Positions 21,452-29,885 of a stretch of 41,393 nucleotides of DNA are shown piece by piece (position 1 is the first letter of the stretch; every line of letters starts with the position of its first letter). The DNA lies in the NCBI GenBank assembly GCA_050696075.1, contig JBOGUF010000207.1, positions 1 through 41,393 on the forward strand. The letters are read 5' to 3'. The stretch comes from JBOGUF01 sp050696075 (GTDB lineage Bacteria > Chloroflexota > Chloroflexia > Thermomicrobiales > UBA6265). The notes below the pieces were generated by a model that saw only the letters and a program-made list of their open reading frames with translations, ran no database searches and was not told the origin of the DNA. Both the position numbers and the translations under genes were made by a program.

Positions 21452-22612
21452 GTGAGGATCACCGCGATTGAAGGATTCCCGGTCAAGGTGGGGCACCGCA
21501 ACCAGTACATCGTCAAGGTCAAGACCGATGCGGGCATCTCCGGCGTCGGCGAAGGGGGCATCTCCGGGCGCGAACTGGCGATGCAGGGGATGCTCGACCA
21601 CCTCGCCCGCTTCCTGATCGGTCAGGACCCGCGCCGCATCGAGCACCACTGGCAGACGATGTACCGCAGCGCCTACTTCGAGGGCGGCACGATCCTGGCC
21701 GCGACCATCTCCGCCATCGACATCGCCCTCTGGGACATCCTCGGCAAGGCGCTCGGCGTGCCGGTCTACCAACTCCTCGGCGGCGCCTGCCGCGACCGCT
21801 GCCCCTGTTTTGCCTCGCCCGGCACCCTGACCGGCCCCGACGTCGTAGAGCAGGCGCGGGCCTTCGTCGACCAAGGGTGGCGCTCGCTCCGCTTCGGTCC
21901 CGGCATGCCCGATCCCGATTGGACGGGCGAAACCGGCTCCATCTACGACCCGATCGCCTCGCTCGACGTCGCCGCCCATTGGTTACGGGAAATTCGTAAT
22001 GCAGTCGGACCGGCGATTGAACTCTCGATTGACTTTCATCATCGGCTGTCAGTGGCCGAAGCGGCCCTCTTCTGCCAGAAGGTGGCCGACGTCCACCTCT
22101 CCTTCATCGAAGAGCCGATCCGCGCCGAGAGTCCGCGGGCATACCAGCAACTGCGCACCATGACCCCGATCCCCTTCGCCATCGGCGAGGAGTTTTCCAG
22201 CAAATGGGCCTTCGCGCCCTACATCGAAGAGGGGATCCTCAACTTCGCGCGGGTCGACGTCTCCAACGTCGGCGGCCTGACCGAGGCGAAGAAGGTCGCC
22301 GGCTAGTGCGAAACCCACTACATCGACATGATGCCCCACAACCCGCTCGGCCCCATCACCACTGCCGCCTCAATCCACTTCGGCATCGCCACCCCGAACT
22401 TCGCCGCCCTCGAACACCAGCACCGCCTCGCCGCGTCCTACCCCGCCGACCTCTTCCCCGTCATGCCCGCCCTCGAAGGCGACTGCTTCCCGATCCCGAC
22501 CGCCCCCGGCCTCGGCGTCGAGTTCAACGAGGAGGCCATCGCGGACCACCCCTTCGGGTATTGGGAAGCCCCTCACTGGCGCCGCCGCGACGGGTCGTAT
22601 ACGAACTGGTAG
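21452..22612 (+). pseudogene. Enolase-superfamily sugar-acid dehydratase with an amber stop
   Basis: The gene encodes a mandelate racemase/muconate lactonising-type enzyme close to D-galactonate dehydratase/RspA: ITAIEGFPVKVG at the N-terminus, SIDFHHR (first metal ligand), FIEEPI, IGEEF, and MPHNPLGPITTAAS with the active-site histidine. TAG at 22304-22306 interrupts codon 285; the frame continues in register for 101 codons to TAG 22610-22612. The context KKVAG-stop-CETHYID strongly suggests an original Trp (TGG). Without the rest of the barrel the enzyme is dead unless read through. GTG 21452 has AGGAGA five bases upstream. Confidence 0.85.
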
Positions 22613-22786
22613 CCACGCCGCAAAATGGAGCCAGCCGTCTGTCTGAGATCGAAAATGGTTCATTGCCGCCCCATCGTGGCTTCACTGTTTGCGGCGGTGT
22701 TCGATGACGAACACGGCTCGATCGCAAAGCCAGAGTCCTGGTAGCCGGCGAGAGCATTGCTTGTCCATCACCGTTCTCGATTCGTG
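22613..22786. other. Intergenic region between convergent genes
   Basis: 174 bp between the dehydratase pseudogene and livF. No open frame with a ribosome binding site and no array. No clear terminator. Confidence 0.4.
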
Positions 22787-23524
22787 TTACCCACCCAAAT
22801 ACATCCGCCTTACCCGTTCGTCCGCCAACAACGCCGCCCCGCCCCCTATGAACCGATTCCGACCCAGTTCCAATACGTACCCGCGGTCGCTGATCGTGAG
22901 CACCTTGGCCGCGTTTTGCTCGACCAGGAGCAGCGTCATCCCAGCCGCCTTCAAGGCCAGAATCTTCTCGAAGACCAGCTCGACGAACATCGGCGCCAAA
23001 CCCAGCGACGGCTCGTCCATCAGGATCAAACGCGGTTGCACCATCAACGCCCGGCCCATCGCCAGCATCTGTTGCTCGCCGCCGCTCATCGTCCCGGCCG
23101 CCTGCTTCCGCCGCTCCGCCAGGCGCGGGAAGATGGCGAAGACCTGCTCCATCGTCTGCCGAATCCGCGCCTTGTCGCTCACCGTATAGGCGCCCATCTC
23201 CAAATTCTCGACGACCGTCATGTCGCGGAAGACGATCCGGCCCTGCGGCACGTACCCGATTCCCCGATGCACCACCAGATCGGTCCGCAATCCCCCAATC
23301 GGCCGCCCGTCGAAGGCAATCTCCCCCCGCGACGGCCTGAGCATCCCCATGACCGCCTTCAGCACCGTCGATTTGCCGGCGCCGTTCGGCCCGATCACAC
23401 TTACCACCTCGCCCGGCGAGACCGCCAGCGAGACGTCGTGCAGAATCTGCACCTTTCCATAGCTGGCATCGATCCCCTTGACCTCCAGGATCGGCGTGCC
23501 ATTGGGTACAGGCTCAGCGGCCAA
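22787..23524 (-). CDS. livF: Branched-chain amino acid ABC transporter ATPase, LivF-type
   Basis: A 245-residue ABC ATPase. Walker A is GPNGAGKST (45-53), the signature MSGGEQQMLAMGRAL, and Walker B RLILMDEPSLGLAP, followed by ALKAAGMTLLLVEQN typical of LivF. It pairs with LivG to power import of branched-chain amino acids or, in relatives, amides, urea or aromatic acids. Last gene of the operon; its ATG overlaps the livG stop by 11 bp, indicating translational coupling. Confidence 0.93.
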   Translation of the reverse strand: MAAEPVPNGTPILEVKGIDASYGKVQILHDVSLAVSPGEVVSVIGPNGAGKSTVLKAVMGMLRPSRGEIAFDGRPIGGLRTDLVVHRGIGYVPQGRIVFRDMTVVENLEMGAYTVSDKARIRQTMEQVFAIFPRLAERRKQAAGTMSGGEQQMLAMGRALMVQPRLILMDEPSLGLAPMFVELVFEKILALKAAGMTLLLVEQNAAKVLTISDRGYVLELGRNRFIGGGAALLADERVRRMYLGG

Positions 23525-24230
23525 AGTACGCCTCCATCACCCGCTCGTCGGCGCGCACCTCGTCCGGCGTCCCATGGGCGATCACCTCGCCATGGTCGAG
23601 CACGAAGATCTCCTCGCAGATCTCCATCATGATCTTCATCTCGTGGTCGGTGACCACCACTGTCTTCCCCGCCGCCAGCCACCCCTCCATCTGTTCGAGC
23701 AGCCGCCGCTCCATCACCGGGTTCACCCCGGCGAACGGCTCGTCGAGCATGATCAACTCCGGGTCGGTCATCATCAGCCGCACGAACTCCAGCAGTTTCT
23801 GTTGCCCATAGGAGAGGTTGCTCCCGTACTCGTCCCGCACGTGTGTCAGCGAGACGACCTCGAGCAACTCCTCGGCCCGCTCCCGCGCCGCCTTCTGGTC
23901 CCCCCGCGCCACGACGATCAGGTTCTCAAACGCCGTCATCTGCCCAAAGAGCCGGGTCAGTTGAAATGTCCGCCCGATGCCTAACTGGTTGATCCGGTGC
24001 GGCGGCAACCCCGCGATCTCCTCCCCCTTGAACCGCACACTCCCGCTGTCCGCCCGCGCCACCCCCGTCACCGCATTGAAGAGCGTCGACTTCCCCGACC
24101 CGTTCGGCCCAATCACCCCGGTAATCCGCCCAGGAATCACCGCCAGGCTCGCCCCATTCAGTGCCTGCACCCCCCCAAACCGCACCGACATGTCCTCAAC
24201 TTCAAGAATCGCCGCCCGCTCCGCCATCAC
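23514..24230 (-). CDS. livG: Branched-chain amino acid ABC transporter ATPase, LivG-type
   Basis: A 238-residue ABC ATPase with Walker A GPNGSGKST (41-49), the signature LSYGQQKLLEFVRLMMTDPELIMLDEPFAGVNP, and the LivG-type GIGRTFQLTRLFGQMTAFEN. A ribosome binding site for ATG 24230 (AGGGAGTG) is provided by the heptad array that fills the gap to livM. Overlaps livF. Cytoplasmic partner of the LivH/LivM channel. Confidence 0.93.
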   Translation of the reverse strand: MMAERAAILEVEDMSVRFGGVQALNGASLAVIPGRITGVIGPNGSGKSTLFNAVTGVARADSGSVRFKGEEIAGLPPHRINQLGIGRTFQLTRLFGQMTAFENLIVVARGDQKAARERAEELLEVVSLTHVRDEYGSNLSYGQQKLLEFVRLMMTDPELIMLDEPFAGVNPVMERRLLEQMEGWLAAGKTVVVTDHEMKIMMEICEEIFVLDHGEVIAHGTPDEVRADERVMEAYFGR

Positions 24231-24272
24231 TCCCTGACTCCTAACTCCTGACCCCTAACTCCTGACCCCTAG
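24231..24272. repeat. Heptad array CTCCTAA/CTCCTGA/CCCCTAA/CCCCTAG filling the livM-livG gap
   Basis: Five units in phase at 24238-24272. The last, CCCCTAG, contains the livM stop codon (24271-24269, minus strand). On the mRNA strand the units read TCAGGAG/TTAGGAG, offering several Shine-Dalgarno-like sequences before livG. Confidence 0.85.
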
Positions 24273-25324
24273 ATCCTCCGACTCCTCGGCAACCACCCCC
24301 ACCGCTGCACCACCGAGATCAATCCACCGGGGATAAAGAGCACCACCAACACGATCATCCCGCCGAAGATCACCTGATAGAGGTTCGGGTCCGACGCCCA
24401 GACCTCCTCGGAAACCAGCGTCAGCACCACCGCCCCGATGATCGGCCCCAGAATCGTGCCCTGCCCACCGACGATCGCCGTCGCGATCGCCCGGATCGAC
24501 CAGATCACCGCAAAAACCGCCACCGGCTCGACGAACCCGCTGTGCCGCGCGTAGATCGCTCCGGCCGCGCCGGGAAAAAAGGAGCTCACGACGAAGGCGC
24601 TCATCTTGTAGGCGGTCGTGTTGATCCCCATCGCCTGCGCCGCGACCTCGTCGTCCCGGATTGAGCGCAACTTCAGCCCGAACCCCGACGTCCCGACCAT
24701 GTATGAGACGACGATCGCGACCGTCGCCAGCGCCAACATCGCGTAGTAGTTCGGCGTCGTGTCCCGCAGGATCGGCAGGTAGACGCCAACCCCGCCGAGC
24801 GTCAACGAATCCCACGCCGTGATAATGATCCGCGCCAGCTCGCTCAGCCCCAGCATCGTGATCGCGAAGTATGGCCCGCGCAGCCGCAGTGTCGGATACC
24901 CGATCACTAACGCCACGAACGACGTCGCCAGCCCCGCCAGGATTACCGCTGGCACCCAATGCGATTGGTCATAAAAGAGCAGCAGCGCCCCGACATAGGC
25001 GCCAATCCCAAAAAACCCGGCGTGTCCAAAGGACGTGTAGCCGGTAAAGCCGGAAATGATGTTCCAACTTGTCGCCAGCACCACCGTCATCAGCACCGTC
25101 AACCAGAGCGTCACGTTATAGGCGCTGGCAATCTCCGGATAGAGCGCGAGGGCGGCAACCGCGATGATCAGCAAGACGAGATAGATCCGCGGCAACTGCC
25201 GCTCCCAGGCAGGCAGAGGCGCCACCCGCGCCGCCTGCCGCGCGCTGGCCGCCCCCTCCTCGGCCTCCATCTCCCGCGGCAACGGCGTCTCAATGACCGC
25301 GCCGCGCCCGTAGCCGTCAGCCAT
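24269..25324 (-). CDS. livM: Branched-chain amino acid ABC transporter permease, LivM-type
   Basis: A 351-residue membrane protein with about ten hydrophobic segments (for example IYLVLLIIAVAALALYPEI, ALLLFYDQSHWVPAVILAG). The LivM-typical GFTGYTSFGHAGFFGIGAYVGA is at about 92-113. The cytosolic coupling loop SIRDDEVAAQAMGINTTAYKMSAFVVSSFFPGAAGAIYA contacts the ATPase. The N-terminus has an unusually long charged extension before helix 1 (about 45 residues). The stop lies inside a heptad array. Third gene of the operon. Confidence 0.92.
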   Translation of the reverse strand: MADGYGRGAVIETPLPREMEAEEGAASARQAARVAPLPAWERQLPRIYLVLLIIAVAALALYPEIASAYNVTLWLTVLMTVVLATSWNIISGFTGYTSFGHAGFFGIGAYVGALLLFYDQSHWVPAVILAGLATSFVALVIGYPTLRLRGPYFAITMLGLSELARIIITAWDSLTLGGVGVYLPILRDTTPNYYAMLALATVAIVVSYMVGTSGFGLKLRSIRDDEVAAQAMGINTTAYKMSAFVVSSFFPGAAGAIYARHSGFVEPVAVFAVIWSIRAIATAIVGGQGTILGPIIGAVVLTLVSEEVWASDPNLYQVIFGGMIVLVVLFIPGGLISVVQRWGWLPRSRRI

Positions 25325-25367
25325 CAGCCGTTAACCTTCAGTGCCCAGAGCGCGGTGCTGAGTGATG

Positions 25368-25416
25368 GGCACTCGGTACTCGGTACTCGGTACTCGGTAC
25401 TCACTCCTCACTCCTT
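25368..25416. repeat. Heptad array GGTACTC/ACTCCTC between livH and livM
   Basis: GGCACTC, four GGTACTC, ACTCCTC and ACTCCTT in strict phase (7 units). The livH stop codon (25410-25408, minus strand) is inside the sixth unit. The same GGTACTC unit is found at 13100-13141. Confidence 0.88.
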
Positions 25417-26262
25417 CACCCCAAACAATCCCGAAGGCCGCAACAGCAACACCGCCACCAGCACCGCGTACGACACCCCTTCGGCCAACTGGGTGTCGGT
25501 GTAGTAGGCCGCCACCGTCTCCGCGACCCCCAACAGCAACGCCCCGACGAACGCTCCCACGAACGACCCCAGCCCGCCCAGCACGACGATCGCGAACGCC
25601 CGCCCGATGAACATGCGCCCCATCTCTGGGCTGACCGTGAAAATCATCGCGATCAATGATCCGGAGACCGCCGCCAGTGCCGCCCCCAGCCCGAAGGTGA
25701 TCAGTCGTACCCGCCCCACATTGACGCCGCAGACTTGCGCCACCTGCGCGTGCTGCGCCGTCGCCCGGATCGCCTTGCCAAAGGTGCTGTAGCGCAGGAA
25801 GGCGTAGGTCGCCGCCGTCACCGCCAGCGCAATCGCAAACGAGACCAGCCGGACCTTCGAGAGGTCGAGCGATCCCACGCCCCACGACCCGGTCAGGTAC
25901 GGCACCGAGCGAAAGTTCGCCGTCCATAGCGACAACGCTCCGCCCATGAGGAAGGTCGACAACCCAAACGTCAAGAGCAGCGAGGCAAGGAGCGGTTGGT
26001 TCACCGTCCGCTCGATCAGCCCTCGTTCCGCCGCAAGACCAACGGCGAAGAGGGCTGCCGCCGAGACCGGGATCGTCAGCAGCGGGTTGAATCCCGCCCG
26101 GTCGACCAGGAAGAAGGTCGCGTATGCGCCGAGCATAATCAACTCGCCGTGCGCCAGGTTAATCACCCGCAGCACACCGAAGATCAAGTTCATGCCCACG
26201 GCAAAGAGCGCGTACACCCCGCCGAGCAACAACCCGCTGACGATGACCTGAAGGAGGTCCAC
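25408..26262 (-). CDS. livH: Branched-chain amino acid ABC transporter permease, LivH-type
   Basis: A 284-residue membrane protein with about eight hydrophobic segments. The N-terminus LLQVIVSGLLLGGVYALFAVGMNLIFGVLRVINLAHGELIMLGAYATFF is diagnostic of LivH, and AISxxPEMGRM-like features follow in ALAAVSGSLIAMIFTVSPEMGRMFIGRAFAIVVLGGLGSFVGAFVGALLLG. AAGGAGGT lies just before the ATG. Second gene of the operon, after the binding-protein gene. Confidence 0.92.
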   Translation of the reverse strand: MDLLQVIVSGLLLGGVYALFAVGMNLIFGVLRVINLAHGELIMLGAYATFFLVDRAGFNPLLTIPVSAAALFAVGLAAERGLIERTVNQPLLASLLLTFGLSTFLMGGALSLWTANFRSVPYLTGSWGVGSLDLSKVRLVSFAIALAVTAATYAFLRYSTFGKAIRATAQHAQVAQVCGVNVGRVRLITFGLGAALAAVSGSLIAMIFTVSPEMGRMFIGRAFAIVVLGGLGSFVGAFVGALLLGVAETVAAYYTDTQLAEGVSYAVLVAVLLLRPSGLFGVKE

Positions 26263-26347
26263 GCTAGTCCTCAGGCGTTAGGCGTTAGGCGTTAGGCGTT
26301 AGGGGCTCCGTCGCATTCCCTAACGCCTAACGCCTAAGCCCTATCGC
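26263..26347. repeat. Inverted pair of TTAGGCG heptad arrays between the binding-protein gene and livH
   Basis: TCAGGCG, three TTAGGCG and TTAGGGG (26271-26305) face CCTAACG, CCTAACG, CCTAAGC (26319-26339) across a 13-base loop, so the mRNA can form a hairpin of about 20 pairs. It could stabilise the upstream binding-protein message relative to the permease genes. TTAGGCG units also carry stop codons in every frame. The binding-protein stop is at the outer edge (26348-26350). Confidence 0.85.
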
Positions 26348-27646
26348 CTACGCCCGTTCGTCCCACGCCGGCGTCGGCAGGACGATCTCGCCGGTCTGCT
26401 GATCGGCCGGGGCAACCAGCACCTTCCGGCCCTCCTGCCACTGCACGGTGAGCGGGATGTGACCGGTCATCTTGCCGTTTTCGTCGACCTTATAGACACC
26501 GGGGAGCACTGTCGGCATCTCCATTGTCGCGAGTTGCTCGCGGATCGCCTCCAAGTCGATCTCGCCGACGGTGTTGATCGCCGCCTCCATCACCTGGCAC
26601 GCCGAGTAGCCCGCCGCCGAGTGGTAGTCCGGGTCGCGGTCGAACTTCGCCTGATACGCCGCCACGAACTCCGCGTTGCCGGGCGTCTCGATCTCCGGCT
26701 CCCACATCGACGGGCCGAGCACGAACTCGGCGTCCGCCCCCAGCGACTCGCCGAAGTCCGGCTGCGCCGCGCCGACCGAGAAGGCGAAGAGCCGTGGGTT
26801 GATCTCCAAATCCTTTGACTGCCGCACGATCAGCACCGAGTCGGGCAAGTACGACCCGCCGATCAGCATGTCCGGATCGGCGTCGCGCACCCGCGTTAGC
26901 ACCGAAGAGACGTCGGTCGCCTCCTGTGGATAGAGTTCGTTGATGACCACCTCGATCCCGGCGTCATCGCAATGCGCCGCCGCGCCGGCCGCCGTCGAGG
27001 TCGGAAAGAGGGTGTCCTCGTAGATAATCGCCGCCGTCGTATAGCCCTCCTCCGTGGCGATGTTGAGGATGATGTCCTTGAAGTAGTCCTCGGCCACCGA
27101 GTAGACGCCAAAGAGGTACGCATAGCCGCGGTTCCAGAGGTCGCCCGCGGAGGCGCCCGCCGCTAGCATCGGCTGCCCCGCCCGCTCCGTCACCTGGACC
27201 ACCGCCTGCGTCACCGACGAGGCGTAGGGACCGAGGATCAGATCGACATTATCTTCCGTCAGCAAGCGCTCGTAGAGACGCGCTCCCGTCGCCGGGTCCG
27301 ACTGGTCGTCGTAGACGATCATCTCCACCGGCCGCCCGAGCACGCCGCCGGCGGCATTCTTCTGCTCCTCCCAAAGCTGATAGGCCTCGAGCTGGTATAA
27401 CCCGGTTCGCCCATTCGATCCGGTGGTCGAGACCGCCGCCCCGAGCCTGATCGGCTCACCGGAGGGTGGCGCCGCCGGCGTCCCCTGGGCCGCCGCCCGC
27501 TGCTGCGCCCCCAGCAGCGTCGCCACCAACGGCCCGCTCACCCCGAGCGTGGCCGCCCGGCGCAGCACCTCGCGCCGCGAGAGCAGCCCCGCTAGCGCTT
27601 CGGCCATCAACCGCGACACACTGTCCATTCGATCTCGACCGTGCAT
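26348..27646 (-). CDS. ABC transporter substrate-binding protein, LivK/amide-binding type, Tat signal
   Basis: A 432-residue periplasmic/extracytoplasmic binding protein (type I periplasmic fold). A twin-arginine signal is visible: SRREVLRRAATLGVSGPLVATLLGAQQRAAAQ (Arg24-Arg25 then a hydrophobic stretch). The mature part starts GEPIRLGAAVSTTGSNGRTGLYQLEAYQLW, a Leu/Ile/Val-binding-protein family opening, with VYDDQSDPATGARLYERLLTEDNVDLILGPYAS. The family covers branched-chain amino acids, amides and urea, so the ligand is not certain. Of two adjacent ATGs, 27646 is better spaced from AGGAGGT (27658-27652). First gene of the operon. Confidence 0.92.
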   Translation of the reverse strand: MHGRDRMDSVSRLMAEALAGLLSRREVLRRAATLGVSGPLVATLLGAQQRAAAQGTPAAPPSGEPIRLGAAVSTTGSNGRTGLYQLEAYQLWEEQKNAAGGVLGRPVEMIVYDDQSDPATGARLYERLLTEDNVDLILGPYASSVTQAVVQVTERAGQPMLAAGASAGDLWNRGYAYLFGVYSVAEDYFKDIILNIATEEGYTTAAIIYEDTLFPTSTAAGAAAHCDDAGIEVVINELYPQEATDVSSVLTRVRDADPDMLIGGSYLPDSVLIVRQSKDLEINPRLFAFSVGAAQPDFGESLGADAEFVLGPSMWEPEIETPGNAEFVAAYQAKFDRDPDYHSAAGYSACQVMEAAINTVGEIDLEAIREQLATMEMPTVLPGVYKVDENGKMTGHIPLTVQWQEGRKVLVAPADQQTGEIVLPTPAWDERA

Positions 27647-27837
27647 CATCGACCTCCTGTCGCTTCGTTTGGCGTCGCCCCATCGCGCCGCCGGTCACGT
27701 CGCCCGTCGCCCGGATACATACATACGTTGCTCATCACCACCGTCCGCGACGACCGTCGCCGTCGCGCGGTTTTACCATCTCCGGGCAGGTCCCTGGGCT
27801 TGTCGACTCTTTCGGATCGCACCAATCGTGCCATGGC

Positions 27838-27882
27838 GGGCGGTCAGGGCGGCGAGGGCGGCAAGGACGGCCAGGACGGTAG
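27838..27882. repeat. Nonad array GGGCGGCGA/GGACGGCCA (5 units)
   Basis: Five 9-bp units in phase: GGGCGGTCA, GGGCGGCGA, GGGCGGCAA, GGACGGCCA, GGACGGTAG. Inverted partner at 28054-28080. Confidence 0.88.
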
Positions 27883-27936
27883 GACTCAACCTGCCATCCC
27901 GAGCGACGCTCCCCGCTGTGCCGCGCCTCCTCCCTT

Positions 27937-28043
27937 GTCATGCCGAGCTTGCCGAGGCATCTGGCTCTCATGGGAGACGTCGTTCATCAGAGACAGATCC
28001 CTCGACGTCGCTCGGAATGACGGAGTGGGGCTCGGAATGACGG
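27937..28043. repeat. GTCAT-type inverted-repeat element
   Basis: Begins GTCATGCCGAGCTTGCCGAG and ends with the imperfect inverse, GCTCGGAATGACGG, present twice (28011-28024 and 28030-28043). Interior segments GGCATCTGGCTC and CAGATCCCTCG also pair. Related elements occur at 32315, 33032 and 33651. Confidence 0.75.
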
Positions 28044-28053
28044 GTTCTCGTTC

Positions 28054-28080
28054 TCCTGGCCGTCCTGGCCGTCCCTGCCG
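28054..28080. repeat. Nonad array TCCTGGCCG (3 units), inverse of 27838-27882
   Basis: TCCTGGCCG, TCCTGGCCG, TCCCTGCCG, then CCCCCGG. It closes the outer inverted pair around the GTCAT-type element. Confidence 0.85.
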
Positions 28081-28087
28081 CCCCCGG

Positions 28088-28116
28088 TTGTACGTACACG
28101 CCGAGTGCGCTAGGAT
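28088..28116 (+). promoter_or_regulatory. Promoter-like boxes upstream of the 524-residue protein
   Basis: TTGTAC (28088-28093), a 17-bp spacer and TAGGAT (28111-28116). The start would be near 28123, about 150 bases before ATG 28275. Confidence 0.45.
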
Positions 28117-28274
28117 AGTCGCCACGTGATTCCCAGACGCCGCCGAGCCCTGGCGGCCGTCGCATCCCCGCCACAGACGAACGTACGACGACCGCCCGGC
28201 GGAGCGGCGCCAGTCGTGTGGTGGCACTGCCAGCGCGTCCGCCAGGCGGCGGCACATGCAGAGAGGGAGACGGA

Positions 28275-29849
28275 ATGCTGCTAGGGCTGGTTCGGGCGCG
28301 TCCGCGGTGGGATGGGCTAACTGGGCGCGGCGCCCTCGTCATGTCGCCGAGCGCCACGGCTCGCGGTCGACTTGCGCTCGCGAGCGACTGGCTGGCCGAA
28401 CGCGGCGCCACCCGCTTCGAGGCCACTTGCGATGTCTCCGGCGGCTTCCCCGGCTTTGCCCAGCGCGGCGGTCGGCTCACCGGCGCCCTGTTACGCATCA
28501 GCGATGCCTACCTGCTGGTCGACGAGGGCCAACCGCACGGCTTCGGCCTGCCGATCCAATGGCTTGACGGCGCGGCGGTCGTGCCAGGGCCGGCGCAACG
28601 AGCCGCGCTGCGCGTTGCCTACCGGGACGGCGCGACCGCCCGTCACTTCACGATCGCTCTCCGGAGCGGGCGACTGCCGATGCGTCCGCTACGCACCGCC
28701 GCCCACGCCCGCGCCGCGCTGCTCGACCTCGGTCTGCCCGATCGTGACGACGACTACGAGCCTGCATTGCCCCGCATCCAGGTTGGCTGGGATCAAACGC
28801 GCGGCCTCGAGTCGGAGAACGTCATCTGGACCGGCCCTGTTTCCGCGCCGCTTTACGAGGGAGGCCGCGTCGCCGCCGGCCACCTCTGGCTGACGACCCG
28901 ATCCTTGATCTGGGGCAGCGCCGCCGGCAACGGCCTCAACCGCGTACCCCTTTCGGCGCTTCACGACGTCATCACCGGTCAGGACGAACCGCGCCAGGGC
29001 ATCCCCTCGGCCTATGTCGCCTATCTCGATCCGGACACCGGCCGCATCGACTTGCCCTTCCTCTTCGACCGCCTCGCGCCCGATCGCAACCCGCGCGAGC
29101 GCGGCGCCTTCCTCGTTGCGCTTCGCTCGCGAGGTGTTCCCCTTGGTCTTCCCGCTCCCCTCATCCAGCCCTGGCGCATCTCGGTCCACCGCGTCGGCTC
29201 GCTCGCGGTCTGGTCACACCCGGCGTCGCGATCGACCGCGGCCGTGGTCGACGAGTCCGATTTGGCGGAGGAATCGACGGTGGATCCCGTGGCGGACATC
29301 GAAGATCGGACCGCCCTCGACGACGTGATGGTCGCCGAGTTTGCCGAACCCGACCACGCGGTCGATACCGCCCCCGCCGCCTCGCCGTCGCGCGACGATT
29401 ACGCCCTGGCCGCCGATTGGGTCGACATCGCCCCGGACGAAGCGCCGCCCGCGACGCCGTCGCCGGAGATCGCCGCTCTGCCCGCGCTCGACCACGTTCG
29501 CGCCTACGAAGCCGCGGCGCTCGCTGTTCTCGACGAGGCGATGCAGGCTATCCGCGACCGGCGCGATGGCGGCGCCTCCCGACCATGTACCGTGCCGATG
29601 CCCGCGCCCGCACTCCAGGCCGCCGCCTTTACCGAATTGGCCGACCTCACCGTCTCCGGTCACCTCGACCCGAACGAGGCCCGCACCCGCCGCGCCCGCC
29701 TCGTCGCCATTGTCGAGGCCGGCGTGCGCCTGCGCTCCCTTGTCGAGCTCCGCGACGCCGGCCACATCAGCGACGCCGCCCTCGCCCGCAAACGCGTCGA
29801 AATCTCCGCCGACCTCACCGCCCGCCTCTTCCCTTCGGGTGATCGGTAG
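28275..29849 (+). CDS. Large protein of unknown function
   Basis: 524 residues, soluble, no signal peptide or membrane segment. The N-terminal 110 residues contain repeated beta-rich segments (GALVMSPSATARGRLALASDW). The middle (ENVIWTGPVSAPLYEGGRVAAGHLWLTTRSLIWG) reads like a PH/GRAM-type module, whose typical line is a repeated strand ending in LTTxxLIW. About residues 345-420 are acidic low complexity. The last 90 residues form two helical hairpins (FTELADLTVSGHLDPNEARTRRARLV and LVELRDAGHISDAALARKRVEI) reminiscent of SHOCT domains. GGGAG precedes ATG 28275. The PH/GRAM and SHOCT resemblance is pattern reading only. Confidence 0.72.
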   Translation: MLLGLVRARPRWDGLTGRGALVMSPSATARGRLALASDWLAERGATRFEATCDVSGGFPGFAQRGGRLTGALLRISDAYLLVDEGQPHGFGLPIQWLDGAAVVPGPAQRAALRVAYRDGATARHFTIALRSGRLPMRPLRTAAHARAALLDLGLPDRDDDYEPALPRIQVGWDQTRGLESENVIWTGPVSAPLYEGGRVAAGHLWLTTRSLIWGSAAGNGLNRVPLSALHDVITGQDEPRQGIPSAYVAYLDPDTGRIDLPFLFDRLAPDRNPRERGAFLVALRSRGVPLGLPAPLIQPWRISVHRVGSLAVWSHPASRSTAAVVDESDLAEESTVDPVADIEDRTALDDVMVAEFAEPDHAVDTAPAASPSRDDYALAADWVDIAPDEAPPATPSPEIAALPALDHVRAYEAAALAVLDEAMQAIRDRRDGGASRPCTVPMPAPALQAAAFTELADLTVSGHLDPNEARTRRARLVAIVEAGVRLRSLVELRDAGHISDAALARKRVEISADLTARLFPSGDR

Positions 29850-29869
29850 GGGCACGGCGCGCCGTGCCC
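29850..29869. terminator. Perfect 20-bp palindrome between convergent genes
   Basis: GGGCACGGCG followed by CGCCGTGCCC. It starts one base after the stop of the upstream gene and lies 17 bp before the stop of the convergent LLM gene. No T-run; it may act as a bidirectional transcript end. Confidence 0.5.
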
Positions 29870-29885
29870 AATACGTTGCCCTGCG

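Larger units (their letters stand above)
27660..28260. other. 600-bp intergenic region filled with nested repeats
   Basis: No credible gene. The left part (27660-27835) should contain the promoter of the liv operon, but I see no confident boxes. The right part contains two inverted nonad arrays around a GTCAT-type inverted element, then a promoter-like pair near 28088. Overlapping open frames here are low-complexity readings of the repeats. Confidence 0.5.

Noticed and set aside
6328..22306. Genetic code change with TAG read as Trp
   Set aside because: Many other genes in the window end in TAG exactly at expected C-termini, so wholesale reassignment is not credible; local readthrough remains untested.
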